A stretch of DNA of 64,000 nt from JASGCK01 sp031430035 (GCA_031430035.1 JANPAS010000083.1:43370-107369); one strand, 5' to 3'; counted from the stretch's first letter, positions 1 to 8,264 are shown. Notes: generated by a model not told the origin, from the letters alone. Numbers and translations: made by a program.

Positions 1-165
1 TGCAGCGACTTGTTCGCTGGATACGAAGTTGCCTTGAACGACTTCTGCTTTATAGGGTTTGATAGCGTTGGGTATGCTGAGTTTAGGCAGGGTCGGTCGG
101 TAGCTGCATGCGGCTAGACTAGCAGCGAGGGCAAATGTAAAAACAGCAGCAGGTATTGGATGCAT
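1..165 (-). CDS. bamE: BamE (SmpA/OmlA) outer-membrane assembly lipoprotein, 5' part only
   Basis: The reverse strand reads from ATG at 165 off the left edge, giving the first 55 residues. They form a lipoprotein signal peptide ending in LAASLAAC, with Cys20 as the lipidated residue. After it come PYKAEVVQGN and FVSSEQVAA, as at the mature N-terminus of BamE. BamE is a small lipoprotein of the Bam complex that inserts beta-barrel proteins into the outer membrane. It is divergent from fur, a common order in Burkholderiales. The family is about 110-180 residues, so most of the protein lies outside the window. Confidence 0.85.
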   Translation of the reverse strand, partial: MHPIPAAVFTFALAASLAACSYRPTLPKLSIPNAIKPYKAEVVQGNFVSSEQVAA

Positions 166-218
166 AGAATGAAACAAAATCACAGAGTCATGAATTAGAA
201 AAGTAAGAGATACATTCT

Positions 219-686
219 ATGCAAAACCTAAAGAACATTGGTCTAAAAACGACAACACCTCGGCTCAAAGTTTTGGAGCTGTTTCAGACCCAAAGTGCGA
301 GTCACCAGCGTCATTTAAGCGCTGAAGATGTTTACCGTAGCTTGATGATTGATAACCAAGACATTGGTTTGGCGACTGTTTACCGCGTGCTTGCTCAGTT
401 TGAGCAAGCAGGTATTTTGAGTCGCAATCACTTTGCAAACAGTGACGTAGGTGGTATAGGCACTGGCGGTGCAGGACGTGCCGTGTATGAACTGGCGGAT
501 GCGCAACACCATGACCATTTAGTTTGCCTAGATTGCGGCAAGGTCGAAGAATTTTTTGACGCTGATATTGAAGCTAAACAGCATGCGATTGCTAAATCTA
601 AAGGTTTTGCGTTAGCAGATCACGCACTTAGCTTGTATGCGCACTGTACTAAGAAGAGCTGTCCATCAAGGCGCGTTGCCGCTTAG
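219..686 (+). CDS. fur: Ferric uptake regulator Fur
   Basis: 155 residues, Fur family: iron-responsive DNA-binding repressor acting in the cytoplasm. The N-terminal winged helix contains LATVYRVLAQFEQAG (about 51-65). The dimerisation domain has the metal-binding run HHDHLVCLDCGKVEEF and a second Cys pair CTKKSC near the C-terminus, both expected for a structural zinc site. Compared with E. coli Fur there are about 11 extra residues, Gly-rich, between the winged helix and the dimerisation domain (SDVGGIGTGGAGRA). ATG at 219 is preceded by aagtaagaga as a modest ribosome site. The 3' end overlaps the 3' end of hprK by 38 bases on the opposite strand. Confidence 0.95.
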   Translation: MQNLKNIGLKTTTPRLKVLELFQTQSASHQRHLSAEDVYRSLMIDNQDIGLATVYRVLAQFEQAGILSRNHFANSDVGGIGTGGAGRAVYELADAQHHDHLVCLDCGKVEEFFDADIEAKQHAIAKSKGFALADHALSLYAHCTKKSCPSRRVAA

Positions 687-1599
687 AGAACTCATCATAA
701 GTGTCAATACCACGCATTTGCAAAATCGTATTGCGCACGGCGGCTTCTACCAAAACGGCGATATTGCGCCCCGCCACCACTTGAAGCACTACTTTGCGGA
801 TCGGTATCCCTAAGACATCGCTGCTCAGGGGTTCTTCGGGCATGCGGTCGTAGTCGCGTTCCATGGTTTCACGACGTACTAAATGCACAATTAAACGCAG
901 TCGTAGCCGCCTGCGAACCGCCGTTTCTCCAAAGATGGCGCGAATGTCGAGTAAGCCAATGCCGCGCACTTCCAACATGTTTTGTAGTAACTCGGGGCAA
1001 CGACCTTCAATAATGGTTTGATTGATACGAAAAAGATCGACGGCATCGTCGGCTACCAGCCCGTGGCCACGTGAGATCAGTTCTAAGCCCAGTTCACTCT
1101 TGCCAAGCCCCGATTCTCCAGTGATGAGGACACCAAGCCCCAAGATGTCCATAAACACCCCGTGAACGGTGTCTCGATCAGCAAAATGGCGAGACAAATA
1201 GGCGCGGAGTACGTCGATGACGTAAGCGGCAGAATCGACACAGGTGAATAGCGGAATTTGTGCATCGTTGCACAATTTAAGTAAGCTTTCACTAGGGTCA
1301 ATCCCATCACATAAGACAAGCGCCGGAGGCTCTAAATCAACAATACGGGCTAGTCGGCGCTCTGCGTCTTGCGAGGTGGCGCTACCAACATACGCTGCTT
1401 CTCGCTCTCCTAAAATTTGCACGCGATAAGGGTGTATGTAGTTGAGGTAACCCACCAAATCAGCAGCAGAGCGTGCTGCGCGCACAGCCACCTCATCAAA
1501 ATGCCTCTCTTTTGCCTGTTGACCCGCGACCCATTCCCACTTCAAGGCTTTTTTATGAAACTGAAATAATTCGTCAGCAGTAATAAAGCTGGGTTTCAT
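649..1599 (-). CDS. hprK: HPr kinase/phosphorylase
   Basis: 316 residues. HprK phosphorylates and dephosphorylates a serine of the PTS protein HPr (or its betaproteobacterial equivalent), linking carbon status to regulation. Visible features: an N-terminal HprK_N domain (about 1-130), then the P-loop GESGLGKSE (161-169), the preceding VHG histidine (about 146), and the family signature LEVRGIGLLDI. The start ATG overlaps the ptsN stop by four bases, so the two are translationally coupled. The 3' end runs 38 bases into the fur 3' end in antisense. Length and motifs are ordinary for the family. Confidence 0.95.
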   Translation of the reverse strand: MKPSFITADELFQFHKKALKWEWVAGQQAKERHFDEVAVRAARSAADLVGYLNYIHPYRVQILGEREAAYVGSATSQDAERRLARIVDLEPPALVLCDGIDPSESLLKLCNDAQIPLFTCVDSAAYVIDVLRAYLSRHFADRDTVHGVFMDILGLGVLITGESGLGKSELGLELISRGHGLVADDAVDLFRINQTIIEGRCPELLQNMLEVRGIGLLDIRAIFGETAVRRRLRLRLIVHLVRRETMERDYDRMPEEPLSSDVLGIPIRKVVLQVVAGRNIAVLVEAAVRNTILQMRGIDTYDEFSKRQRALMDSSS

Positions 1600-2051
1600 G
1601 GTTGATTGCCAGCGTGAATGGTTGCCATAAATGTTTCCAAGTCAGGGGCTGTTTTAAGAGCGAGTCGTTTGGACTCATCGCCAAGTAACTCAGCAATTTC
1701 AGCTAGCAAATCCAGGTGTTTTTGCGTCGCATTTTCTGGAACCAGCAAAGTAAAGAGGAATTGAACAGGCGCACCATCTGCCGCATCGAAACCAATAGCT
1801 TCTTTGAGTTGCACGGCGGCCAATTGAGGCTCTTTAAGACCTTTTATTCGGCCATGAGGGATCGCTACTCCGTAGCCCAAACCAGTCGAACCAAGACGTT
1901 CCCTTGCAAATAAGCTGTCGGTGACATTGGTACGCGCGACACCTACAGTGCGTTCAAACAAAAAACCAATCTCTTCAAAGAGTCGTTTTTTGCTGGTGAC
2001 CTCGAGCCCAAGCAAAATATGATCAAGTTTGAGTAGCTTTTGTAGCGACAA
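1596..2051 (-). CDS. ptsN: PTS IIA-like nitrogen-regulatory protein PtsN (EIIA-Ntr)
   Basis: 151 residues, PTS EIIA type-2 fold. The phosphorylatable histidine lies in GYGVAIPHGRIKG (about residue 68), as in EIIA-Ntr, a regulatory phosphocarrier that does not transport sugar. The start is most likely TTG at 2051: an in-frame TAA lies 15 bases upstream, and the family's N-terminus begins here. A CTG at 2060 is the only other option. hprK follows with a four-base overlap. The usual rpoN/hpf neighbours are absent on the 5' side, where an H-NS-like gene sits instead. Confidence 0.93.
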   Translation of the reverse strand: MSLQKLLKLDHILLGLEVTSKKRLFEEIGFLFERTVGVARTNVTDSLFARERLGSTGLGYGVAIPHGRIKGLKEPQLAAVQLKEAIGFDAADGAPVQFLFTLLVPENATQKHLDLLAEIAELLGDESKRLALKTAPDLETFMATIHAGNQP

Positions 2052-2070
2052 GATAACCAGCTTTTATGGT

Positions 2071-2448
2071 TTAAATTTTGAATGACTCTTTGCTGGCACC
2101 TGCTGCTATTTTTGTAGCTAGCCAAGTTGGCGCTTTGCCGCGACCCGTCCAAGTTTTTCCAGTCTCGTTATCACGGTATTTTGGCGCTACAGCCGCGCGT
2201 TTATCTGCAGATGCTTTTTTAGTGGCTTTAGCTGGCTTCGCAGACGCTTTAGTTTTTGCCTTGGGCGTGACAGCTCCTTTTTTAGCAGAGCCCCCAACTG
2301 TGATGCCAATATCAGCATAGCCAAGACTATATAAGTTAACCAAACGTTTGACTTCTTTAACAGCTGCAGCCACCGCTTGCTTGCGCATTGTCTCAGCTTG
2401 TTTTTGAAGGTCTAAGATTTGTTGCTGAATTTGTTCAAATGTTTGCAT
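2071..2448 (-). CDS. H-NS family nucleoid-associated protein
   Basis: 125 residues. An N-terminal coiled-coil oligomerisation region (EQIQQQILDLQKQAETMRKQ) is followed by a Lys/Ala-rich linker of low complexity (about 60-90). The C-terminal H-NS DNA-binding core contains YRDNETGKTWTGRGKAPTWL, close to the TWTGQGRTP loop of H-NS. H-NS proteins bind AT-rich DNA and silence horizontally acquired genes. ATG 2448 is chosen because AAGGAG lies 8 bases upstream; an in-frame upstream ATG at 2463 would overlap that site. It sits immediately before the polysaccharide locus, which may be coincidence. Confidence 0.9.
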   Translation of the reverse strand: MQTFEQIQQQILDLQKQAETMRKQAVAAAVKEVKRLVNLYSLGYADIGITVGGSAKKGAVTPKAKTKASAKPAKATKKASADKRAAVAPKYRDNETGKTWTGRGKAPTWLATKIAAGASKESFKI

Positions 2449-2496
2449 AAGATACTCCTTCAAGTTAAAGGGCTCATTGAAACTGCCTGTGAATAA

Positions 2497-2502
2497 ATTA
2501 TA
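2497..2502 (-). promoter_or_regulatory. Candidate -10 box for the H-NS gene
   Basis: A perfect TATAAT on the minus strand overlaps the stop codon of the upstream dehydratase gene, about 49 bases before the H-NS start. No convincing -35 hexamer is at 16-18 bases, so this is suggestive only. Confidence 0.35.
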
Positions 2503-4459
2503 TCGAGATTGAATCTATTTTAGGCACATTATTTTTATTGGTAATCCAATCAACATTAGATGAATCAGCACTATACCCAGTCACTAGCCGTGCAAGAATA
2601 CTTTTTATCTCTGTTGAATGGTTATTTTTTAAATTTAATTTAATTTGATTGAGATAAATTTTTAACTCACTCAAAGATAAATGAGCTTCGTTGGCTTGCA
2701 TAATTTTGGCATGCTCACTGGGTTCTGGATGGGTGCCAATGAGTAATTCTTCGTAAAGCTTTTCTCCAGGCCTCAGCCCAGTCACTGCAATTTCAATATC
2801 GCCATCAGGATGCTCAATATCACGAACTGCCAATCCCGATAACTCAATCATGCGTTTGGCTAAATCGTAAATTTTGACAGGTTCGCCCATATCAAGCACA
2901 AATACTTCGCCTCCTTTAGCCATAGCCGCTGCCTGTATCACTAAGCGCGCGGCCTCAGGGATGGTCATGAAATAACGTGTTACCTCAGAGTGCGTCAGTG
3001 TGACGGGCCCACCGTCTTTAATCTGCTGTCTAAAGAGCGGCACCACTGAACCTGACGAGTCCAGAACGTTGCCAAAGCGAACCATCGTAAATGTAGTTGT
3101 TAATTGCTTTGCGGCGCGTTGCTCGGCTGCTAGTGCCTGCAACACCAGCTCGGCGACTCGCTTGCTGGCACCCATGACGTTAGTAGGACGTACAGCTTTA
3201 TCTGTGCTAATCAAAACAAAATGCGACACCCCGGCCTTCAACGCAGCCTGTGCCGTATGCAGTGTGCCCAGTACATTGGTCTCAACCCCCTCACACACGT
3301 TGTGCTCAACCATTGGGACATGCTTATAAGCCGCAGCGTGGTAAACAGTGTGAGGTCTCCATGCCTCCAAGATCAAAGCAATTTTCGATTCATCGCGAAC
3401 ACTGGCTAGAAGGGGAATGAGCTTAGTTTGTGGGCTTGTACTGCCTTGCGCCTTCAAACGAGCTTCAAGCTCACTATGTATCGCGTAGAGACCATATTCA
3501 CTGTGGTCTAGGAGAAGTAACAGAGTAGGGCTTTGAGCCAAAATCTGACGACTTAATTCACCACCAATACTGCCACCTGCGCCAGTGATTAAAACGACTT
3601 TGCCTGTTATATTTTTAGCAAGCAAAGATGGGTCAGGTGCAACTGGGGTACGCCCCAGTAAATCATCCACATCAAGCTCATGAATATCATTTAGCGAAAC
3701 ATCTCCACTGGCTAAATCTGATAAGTTGGGTAACGATCGAACGTGAACAGTTTTTTCGCGTAGGGACTCCAGTATTTCAAATCGACGCGCTTTGCTAATG
3801 GAGGGCATCGCAAGCAAAACACCATTAACAATATTGCGTGCGATTAACCCATCTAGTTCGGCAGGCTTATAAATGCGCCAATCATTAATTGTTTTCCCTT
3901 GCAAACTAAGATCATCATCTATAAAGCCCACTATGCGATAGCGCCTAGCGTGGTTGAGTGCGTGTGCGATTTGAATACCGGCTGCACCTGCACCATAAAT
4001 CAATAAATGCTCATTGACGTGAGAGGCTTGACTCGGGTTATTTGAATTCAGCCAAAAACGGATGAGCGCGCGGCTAACGGCAATACTCAGTAAATATAAA
4101 AGCGGCTGCAATATACCAATAGAGCGCGGCACGCCATCCCAGCGAGCCCAAACCAGCAAAGCAAAAAAGGCAAAACCATAAATAACAGTGGCCTTAGCAA
4201 TTGCTTGTAGCGCACTCAGTCCAGTGTAGCGAATGACTGCTCTGTATAGCCCTAGTTTTATAAAAATAGGCACGGCTAGCAAAGGCGCCAGTCCAAATGG
4301 CCACCACTGCGCGGCTGTCGGCAAAAAATAAGTTTCCAATCGGAGTGAAAAAGCCATCCACAGAGTCAACCAAGCTGCACCAATATCAAAGCTAACGACT
4401 AGCGTTTGTTTGATGCCACGTGGCAGTGTACGGAAAAATTGTTTAATGTGAAACTCCAT
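2498..4459 (-). CDS. Membrane-bound UDP-GlcNAc 4,6-dehydratase, WbpM/CapD/PglF family
   Basis: 653 residues. The N-terminus has four hydrophobic segments (about 15-135). A first Rossmann-like domain follows with LLIYGAGAAGIQIA (about 155). The catalytic SDR domain has LITGAGGSIGGELSRQI (about 290) and the dehydratase active-site stretch STDKAVRPTNVMGASKR. This is the layout of WbpM-type enzymes, which convert UDP-GlcNAc to UDP-2-acetamido-2,6-dideoxy-4-keto-glucose at the inner membrane, a precursor of QuiNAc or FucNAc sugars. It overlaps the phosphoglycosyl transferase gene by 17 bases and is probably cotranscribed with it. No dedicated 4-keto reductase lies beside it. Confidence 0.92.
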   Translation of the reverse strand: MEFHIKQFFRTLPRGIKQTLVVSFDIGAAWLTLWMAFSLRLETYFLPTAAQWWPFGLAPLLAVPIFIKLGLYRAVIRYTGLSALQAIAKATVIYGFAFFALLVWARWDGVPRSIGILQPLLYLLSIAVSRALIRFWLNSNNPSQASHVNEHLLIYGAGAAGIQIAHALNHARRYRIVGFIDDDLSLQGKTINDWRIYKPAELDGLIARNIVNGVLLAMPSISKARRFEILESLREKTVHVRSLPNLSDLASGDVSLNDIHELDVDDLLGRTPVAPDPSLLAKNITGKVVLITGAGGSIGGELSRQILAQSPTLLLLLDHSEYGLYAIHSELEARLKAQGSTSPQTKLIPLLASVRDESKIALILEAWRPHTVYHAAAYKHVPMVEHNVCEGVETNVLGTLHTAQAALKAGVSHFVLISTDKAVRPTNVMGASKRVAELVLQALAAEQRAAKQLTTTFTMVRFGNVLDSSGSVVPLFRQQIKDGGPVTLTHSEVTRYFMTIPEAARLVIQAAAMAKGGEVFVLDMGEPVKIYDLAKRMIELSGLAVRDIEHPDGDIEIAVTGLRPGEKLYEELLIGTHPEPSEHAKIMQANEAHLSLSELKIYLNQIKLNLKNNHSTEIKSILARLVTGYSADSSNVDWITNKNNVPKIDSISI

Positions 4460-5033
4460 CGCGGCGTAGTACTTTCAAGGCGGTTAACCACAGAATATAG
4501 CAATCAAACGTCAAAGATTGCTTGCGCAAATATTCTGCATCGAGCGCTACCTTATCGGCAATGCTTAGTTCATCACGACCGTTGACTTGTGCCCAGCCCG
4601 TGATGCCAGGCCGCAGCACATGAATATTCGCAGCGGTTCTGGCGGCAATTAAATCATCTTGGTTATAAAGGGAGGGTCTTGGCCCCACGAGGCTCATGTC
4701 ACCTTTGAGTACGCTCCAAAGCTGCGGTAATTCATCTAAGCTGGTTTTACGCAAAAAACCTCCAATTGGAGTGAGGTATGTGTTTGCATCTATCAGTAGA
4801 TGAGTTGCAACTGTTGGCGTACCCAATTGCATCGTACGAAATTTTGGCATCTTAAAGATTTGATTACCTATACCAAAGCGATCTGACCAGTAAAGTGCAG
4901 AGCCCGTTGAAGTTATCCGTACCAGTACGCATATGAAAAGAAACAACGGTATCAAAATGGGCAATAGTGCCAAGGCCACAACCGTGTCGAGAATTCGTTT
5001 CCTGATGCCGAGTGAAGAGATATTATTTTGCAT
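4443..5033 (-). CDS. Small phosphoglycosyl transferase (initiating sugar transferase)
   Basis: 196 residues from ATG 5033. The bacterial sugar transferase fold is clear: one membrane-inserting helix (about 14-38), then KFRTMQ, RKTSLDELPQLWSVLKGDMSLVGPRP and LRPGITGWAQVNGR. The short length matches the PglC/WbpL-like monotopic group rather than long WcaJ proteins. It would move a sugar phosphate from a nucleotide sugar to undecaprenyl phosphate and so start the repeat unit. A TTG at 5057 could extend it by eight residues, but ATG 5033 overlaps the upstream gene's stop in the style of this locus. The product of the next gene is a plausible substrate source. Confidence 0.9.
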   Translation of the reverse strand: MQNNISSLGIRKRILDTVVALALLPILIPLFLFICVLVRITSTGSALYWSDRFGIGNQIFKMPKFRTMQLGTPTVATHLLIDANTYLTPIGGFLRKTSLDELPQLWSVLKGDMSLVGPRPSLYNQDDLIAARTAANIHVLRPGITGWAQVNGRDELSIADKVALDAEYLRKQSLTFDCYILWLTALKVLRRDGVSH

Positions 5034-5218
5034 GAGCGTTGTACAGATGCTTTTCAAACTGATTTAGCACGGCTTCGCGTTCAAAAAATTGTTGGTAGCA
5101 AGTTCGACTATTTTGTCCTATTTGAGCGCGCTCCTCAAGAGATGCTTGAGCTAATTTGATGGCTGCGTTGGACAAGCCTAGAGCATCACCAGCCTCAATC
5201 ACTATGAACTTACCCCAG
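5023..5218 (-). pseudogene. 3' remnant of a GT4-type glycosyltransferase
   Basis: On the minus strand an open stretch ending at TAA (5023-5025) encodes WGKFIVIEAGDALGLSNAAI, then KLAQASLEERAQIGQNSR and FFEREAVLNQFEKHLY. This is the typical C-terminal helix region of a GT4 glycosyltransferase. Coding similarity stops near 5218, where an in-frame TGA appears on the 5' side, and no start codon or ribosome site is seen. About 65 residues of a roughly 350-400 residue enzyme remain. The break marks the left edge of the plus-strand cluster. Confidence 0.7.
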
Positions 5219-5229
5219 TTTCACGGACG

Positions 5230-5251
5230 GTTCAATATTTCGAAATTGAAC
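5230..5251. repeat. Imperfect inverted repeat in the leader
   Basis: GTTCAAT and ATTGAAC are perfect 7-base arms around an ATTTCGAA centre. The element lies at the left junction beside the truncated glycosyltransferase. It could be an operator for the EPS-type MarR regulator or scar sequence from a rearrangement; nothing here decides between them. Confidence 0.4.
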
Positions 5252-5433
5252 CAGCTTGAGTGTAACCCGTCGGCCACACGACTTCTAAAGATAGCCATCT
5301 AATCGCTGGCAACCGTTCTCACTTTGACTATTTTCACGCGAGGTAAGGTTTTTGACTCATTACTGCTCTAGAATTGATCTGTTCAGAGCAAAAGCTGCTG
5401 AACAAAAGAATGCCATTTTTGGGAACTGGCATT

Positions 5434-5441
5434 GCGGTAGC
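5434..5441 (+). promoter_or_regulatory. ops-like RfaH recruitment element
   Basis: GCGGTAGC lies 46 bases upstream of the first gene of the cluster, in the sense orientation. It matches the core of the ops element (GGCGGTAGCGTG) including the GC-GGTA-GC mini-hairpin that RfaH reads on the non-template strand. Flanking bases diverge from the E. coli consensus. An RfaH-like gene is in the window (54005-54529), which raises the likelihood that the site is functional. Confidence 0.55.
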
Positions 5442-5487
5442 CATCCCGTCAGTTGTGTAAATTCAAAGCCATTAAGACCGCCATTCA

Positions 5488-5868
5488 ATGATCAGCCGCC
5501 GGGCCAAACTTCATGAAGAGACCAACTTCCGCCTGATGAGGATATTGGAAACCAACTCAGACCTGTCTCAGCGTGAGATGGGTAAAGCACTGGGCATCAG
5601 CTTTGGCGGCATCAACTATTGCTTGAACGCCCTGGTAGCCAAGGGCTTGGTGAAGATTGAAAACTTCAGCCAAAACAAAAACAAGTTCGGCTATGTTTAC
5701 CTGCTGACGCCAGGCGGGATTGCGGAAAAGGCTTCGCTGACCAGTAAGTTCTTGAAGCGCAAGATGGATGAATACGAGGCGCTCAAGGTTGAGATTGAGA
5801 CTTTGAAGTCGGAAATAGAAAAAGAAGCTGAAATAAAAATTTCACACCTCAAGCGAGGAGCGCAGTGA
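5488..5868 (+). CDS. MarR-family EPS-associated transcriptional regulator
   Basis: 126 residues: an N-terminal winged-helix domain (about 10-75) with SQREMGKALGISFGGINYCL as the recognition-helix region, GYVYLLTPGGIAEKA as the wing/after-wing segment, and a C-terminal coiled coil rich in Lys and Glu (about 90-120). This is the small MarR-like family found at the head of exopolysaccharide and O-antigen clusters. It is the first gene of the plus-strand series and its TGA overlaps the galE GTG start. It probably autoregulates the cluster promoter; the ligand is unknown. Confidence 0.85.
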   Translation: MISRRAKLHEETNFRLMRILETNSDLSQREMGKALGISFGGINYCLNALVAKGLVKIENFSQNKNKFGYVYLLTPGGIAEKASLTSKFLKRKMDEYEALKVEIETLKSEIEKEAEIKISHLKRGAQ

Positions 5869-6872
5869 ATATTCTATTGACGGGCGGCACCGGCTATATT
5901 GCCAGCCATACTGCAGTCATACTCACAAATGCAGGGCACAAAGTCGTCCTCTATGACAATTTAGTCAATAGCAATACTTCTGTGGTCAGTAAATTAGAAA
6001 AAATTACCGGAGTGAGGTTGCCTTTTGTCGAGGGTGATATCCGTGATACAGACCTTCTTGCTTCAACCTTGAAGACTTATGGCGTTGCAGCTGTCATTCA
6101 TTTTGCAGGCCTCAAATCGGTTGGAGAATCTGTCCCCAACCCGCTTGAGTACTACGACAACAACGTGGGTGGCACTATCAGCCTGCTGAAGGCCATGACT
6201 GAGGCTAGCATCAAAAGACTTGTCTTCAGCAGCAGCGCCACCGTCTACGGTGACCCGCAGTACCTTCCAATAGACGAGGCTCACCCCAGAAGCGCGACCA
6301 ACCCCTACGGGCGCACAAAACTCCACATTGAAAACATACTCGAAGACTTGGCCGCATCTGACGCTGGCTGGCATATTACCTGTTTGCGATACTTTAATCC
6401 CGTTGGCGCGCACAAGAGCGGTTTGATTGGTGAAGACCCTAACGGCGTGCCAAACAACCTGATGCCCTTCTTGGCCCGTGTGGCGGCAGGCAAGCTTCCT
6501 TGCCTCAATATCTTTGGTGGTGACTACGACACGCCTGACGGCACCGGCGTTCGTGACTACATTCACGTTATGGATTTGGCGGAGGGGCACTTGGCAGCAG
6601 TTAATCTGGTGAGTGTTGAGGGTGCGCCCTTCGACGCCTTTAATCTAGGCACTGGCCGTGGCCAAAGTGTTCTTGAGATGATCAAAGCATTCGAGCAGGC
6701 CTGCGGCCTCTCAATACAGAGTCAGATTATTCCTAGGCGTGCTGGTGATATATCCGCTTGCTATGCAAAAGCCGATAAGGCGGCGACGTCACTTGGATGG
6801 GTTGCCTCACGGCCGCTAGATGATATGTGCCACAGCACATGGATGTTTCAAATGAACAAGGCGCTTGAATGA
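5865..6872 (+). CDS. galE: UDP-glucose 4-epimerase
   Basis: 335 residues, extended SDR. NAD-binding TGGTGYIASH is at the N-terminus, the catalytic Ser is in SSSATVYG and Tyr/Lys in NPYGRTK. GVRDYIHVMDLAEGH is diagnostic for GalE. It interconverts UDP-glucose and UDP-galactose (possibly the N-acetyl forms) in the cytoplasm. The start is GTG, overlapping the stop of the MarR gene as GTGA. The 3' end overlaps manC by four bases. Confidence 0.92.
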   Translation: MNILLTGGTGYIASHTAVILTNAGHKVVLYDNLVNSNTSVVSKLEKITGVRLPFVEGDIRDTDLLASTLKTYGVAAVIHFAGLKSVGESVPNPLEYYDNNVGGTISLLKAMTEASIKRLVFSSSATVYGDPQYLPIDEAHPRSATNPYGRTKLHIENILEDLAASDAGWHITCLRYFNPVGAHKSGLIGEDPNGVPNNLMPFLARVAAGKLPCLNIFGGDYDTPDGTGVRDYIHVMDLAEGHLAAVNLVSVEGAPFDAFNLGTGRGQSVLEMIKAFEQACGLSIQSQIIPRRAGDISACYAKADKAATSLGWVASRPLDDMCHSTWMFQMNKALE

Positions 6873-8260
6873 TCACCCCCGTCGTCCTCTGCGGTGGCTC
6901 CGGCACGCGGCTGTGGCCGCTCAGCCGCAAGAGCTTCCCTAAGCAGTTCGTGCCGCTCATCGGCAACAAAAGTCTGTTGCAGCTCACGCTAGAGCGGTTT
7001 TCCCTCTTCAGTAAAAACGTTATCTGTGTCGCCTCGGACGAACATCGCTTCTTAGTGGTTGAAGCCATGCAGGCTTCCAAGGTTCAGGGCTCGGTTTTGT
7101 TGGAGCCCGTGGCACGCAACACCGCCGCCGCCATGGCCATTGCCGCATTGGCTGCAAAACTTGAAGACCTGTTGCTGTTCTGCCCGTCAGACCACCACAT
7201 TCCTGACGCCGACGCCTTTGCCCAAGTGGTCAAGCAAGGCGTAAATGCTGCGAAGGAGGGCGCCATCGTCACCTTCGGCATCTCACCCACCTTTCCCAGC
7301 ACCGCCTACGGCTACATCCGTCAAGGCAGCGCCCGGCCAGACGGCGCCTTCAACGTCGAAGGCTTTACAGAAAAGCCAGCCCAAGAAAAAGCAGAAGCCT
7401 TGCTGCTCTCAGGCAATGCGCTCTGGAATGCCGGCATCTTTTTGTGCTCTGCCCAAACCCTGCTCAGCGCTTTAGAGCAGCACGCGCTTGACATTTTGCA
7501 AGCCTGCCAGCAGGCCATGGAGTCAGCCGTTCAAGACGGCTGCTTTGTGCGCCCGCAAGCGCAGGCATTTGAAGCCTGCCGCTCAGAAAGCATCGACTAC
7601 GCCGTCATGGAGCACCACACCAACGTGGTGGTACTCCCTTTTACCAGCGCCTGGAGCGACGTCGGCAGCTGGAACGCCGTGGCAGACCTGACCCAAGCCG
7701 ACGCCGACGGTAACCGTCTCCACGGCCATAGCATTGCGCTGCACTCAAACAACACCTTTGTGCACGCACCGCATCGCCCGGTAGTGGTCTTGGGCACGCA
7801 AGACTTATTGATCATTGACACCCCTGACGCTTTGTTGGTTGCGGCCAGTAGCCATGTGGAGCAGGTCAAGCAGGTGGTGGCTAAGTTGGACGCAGGCAAT
7901 ATCTCGCAATCAGTCCAGCATCGCAAAGTCGCCCGCCCTTGGGGCGCTTACGACAGCGTGGACGTTGGCGAGCGGCACCAAGTCAAGCGCATAACAGTGC
8001 GTCCAGGTGCCAAGCTCAGCCTGCAAATGCACCACCACCGCGCCGAGCACTGGATCGTGGTCAAAGGCACCGCGCTGGTCACGCGGGGTGAAGAAGAAAT
8101 TTTACTCACAGAAAACCAGAGCACCTACATTCCCTTGGGCGTCAAACACCGACTGGAAAACCCCGGTAAGACCGACTTAGAGCTGATTGAGGTGCAGTCG
8201 GGGAGTTACTTGGGTGAAGACGACATTGTGCGTTTTGAAGATACGTACGGGAGGGGTTGA
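6869..8260 (+). CDS. manC: Mannose-1-phosphate guanylyltransferase / mannose-6-phosphate isomerase
   Basis: 463 residues, type II bifunctional enzyme. N-terminal pyrophosphorylase motif GGSGTRLWPLSRKSFPKQF (about 8-26); C-terminal cupin isomerase domain with RPWGAYDSV and the metal-binding QMHHHRAEHW. It supplies GDP-mannose from fructose-6-phosphate together with a phosphomannomutase, for which no gene is present here. The adjacent fcl and gmd convert the product to GDP-L-fucose. Start overlaps galE as ATGA. Confidence 0.95.
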   Translation: MITPVVLCGGSGTRLWPLSRKSFPKQFVPLIGNKSLLQLTLERFSLFSKNVICVASDEHRFLVVEAMQASKVQGSVLLEPVARNTAAAMAIAALAAKLEDLLLFCPSDHHIPDADAFAQVVKQGVNAAKEGAIVTFGISPTFPSTAYGYIRQGSARPDGAFNVEGFTEKPAQEKAEALLLSGNALWNAGIFLCSAQTLLSALEQHALDILQACQQAMESAVQDGCFVRPQAQAFEACRSESIDYAVMEHHTNVVVLPFTSAWSDVGSWNAVADLTQADADGNRLHGHSIALHSNNTFVHAPHRPVVVLGTQDLLIIDTPDALLVAASSHVEQVKQVVAKLDAGNISQSVQHRKVARPWGAYDSVDVGERHQVKRITVRPGAKLSLQMHHHRAEHWIVVKGTALVTRGEEEILLTENQSTYIPLGVKHRLENPGKTDLELIEVQSGSYLGEDDIVRFEDTYGRG

Positions 8261-8264
8261 AGCC

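Larger units (their letters stand above)
5219..5487. other. Divergent leader region between the minus-strand genes and the polysaccharide cluster
   Basis: About 270 bases without a recognisable gene. It contains an imperfect inverted repeat (5230-5251), two TTGACT hexamers on the plus strand (5324-5329 and 5352-5357) without a good -10 at standard spacing, and an ops-like GCGGTAGC (5434-5441). It is the only obvious place for the main promoter of the 48-kb plus-strand gene series. Confidence 0.5.

Noticed and set aside
649..686. Overlap of fur and hprK coding ends on opposite strands
   Set aside because: The 38-base tail-to-tail overlap is real, but both proteins have normal ends, so it is an ordinary compact convergent arrangement.
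5219..5300. Insertion sequence remnant at the left junction
   Set aside because: There is an imperfect inverted repeat and a broken gene, but no transposase fragment, target duplication or matched far end was seen.
5324..5380. TTGACT hexamers as a full sigma-70 promoter for the cluster
   Set aside because: At 16-18 bases after either hexamer there is no acceptable -10. TAGAAT at 5369 is only 11 bases from the second TTGACT. A promoter must exist nearby but I cannot place it.
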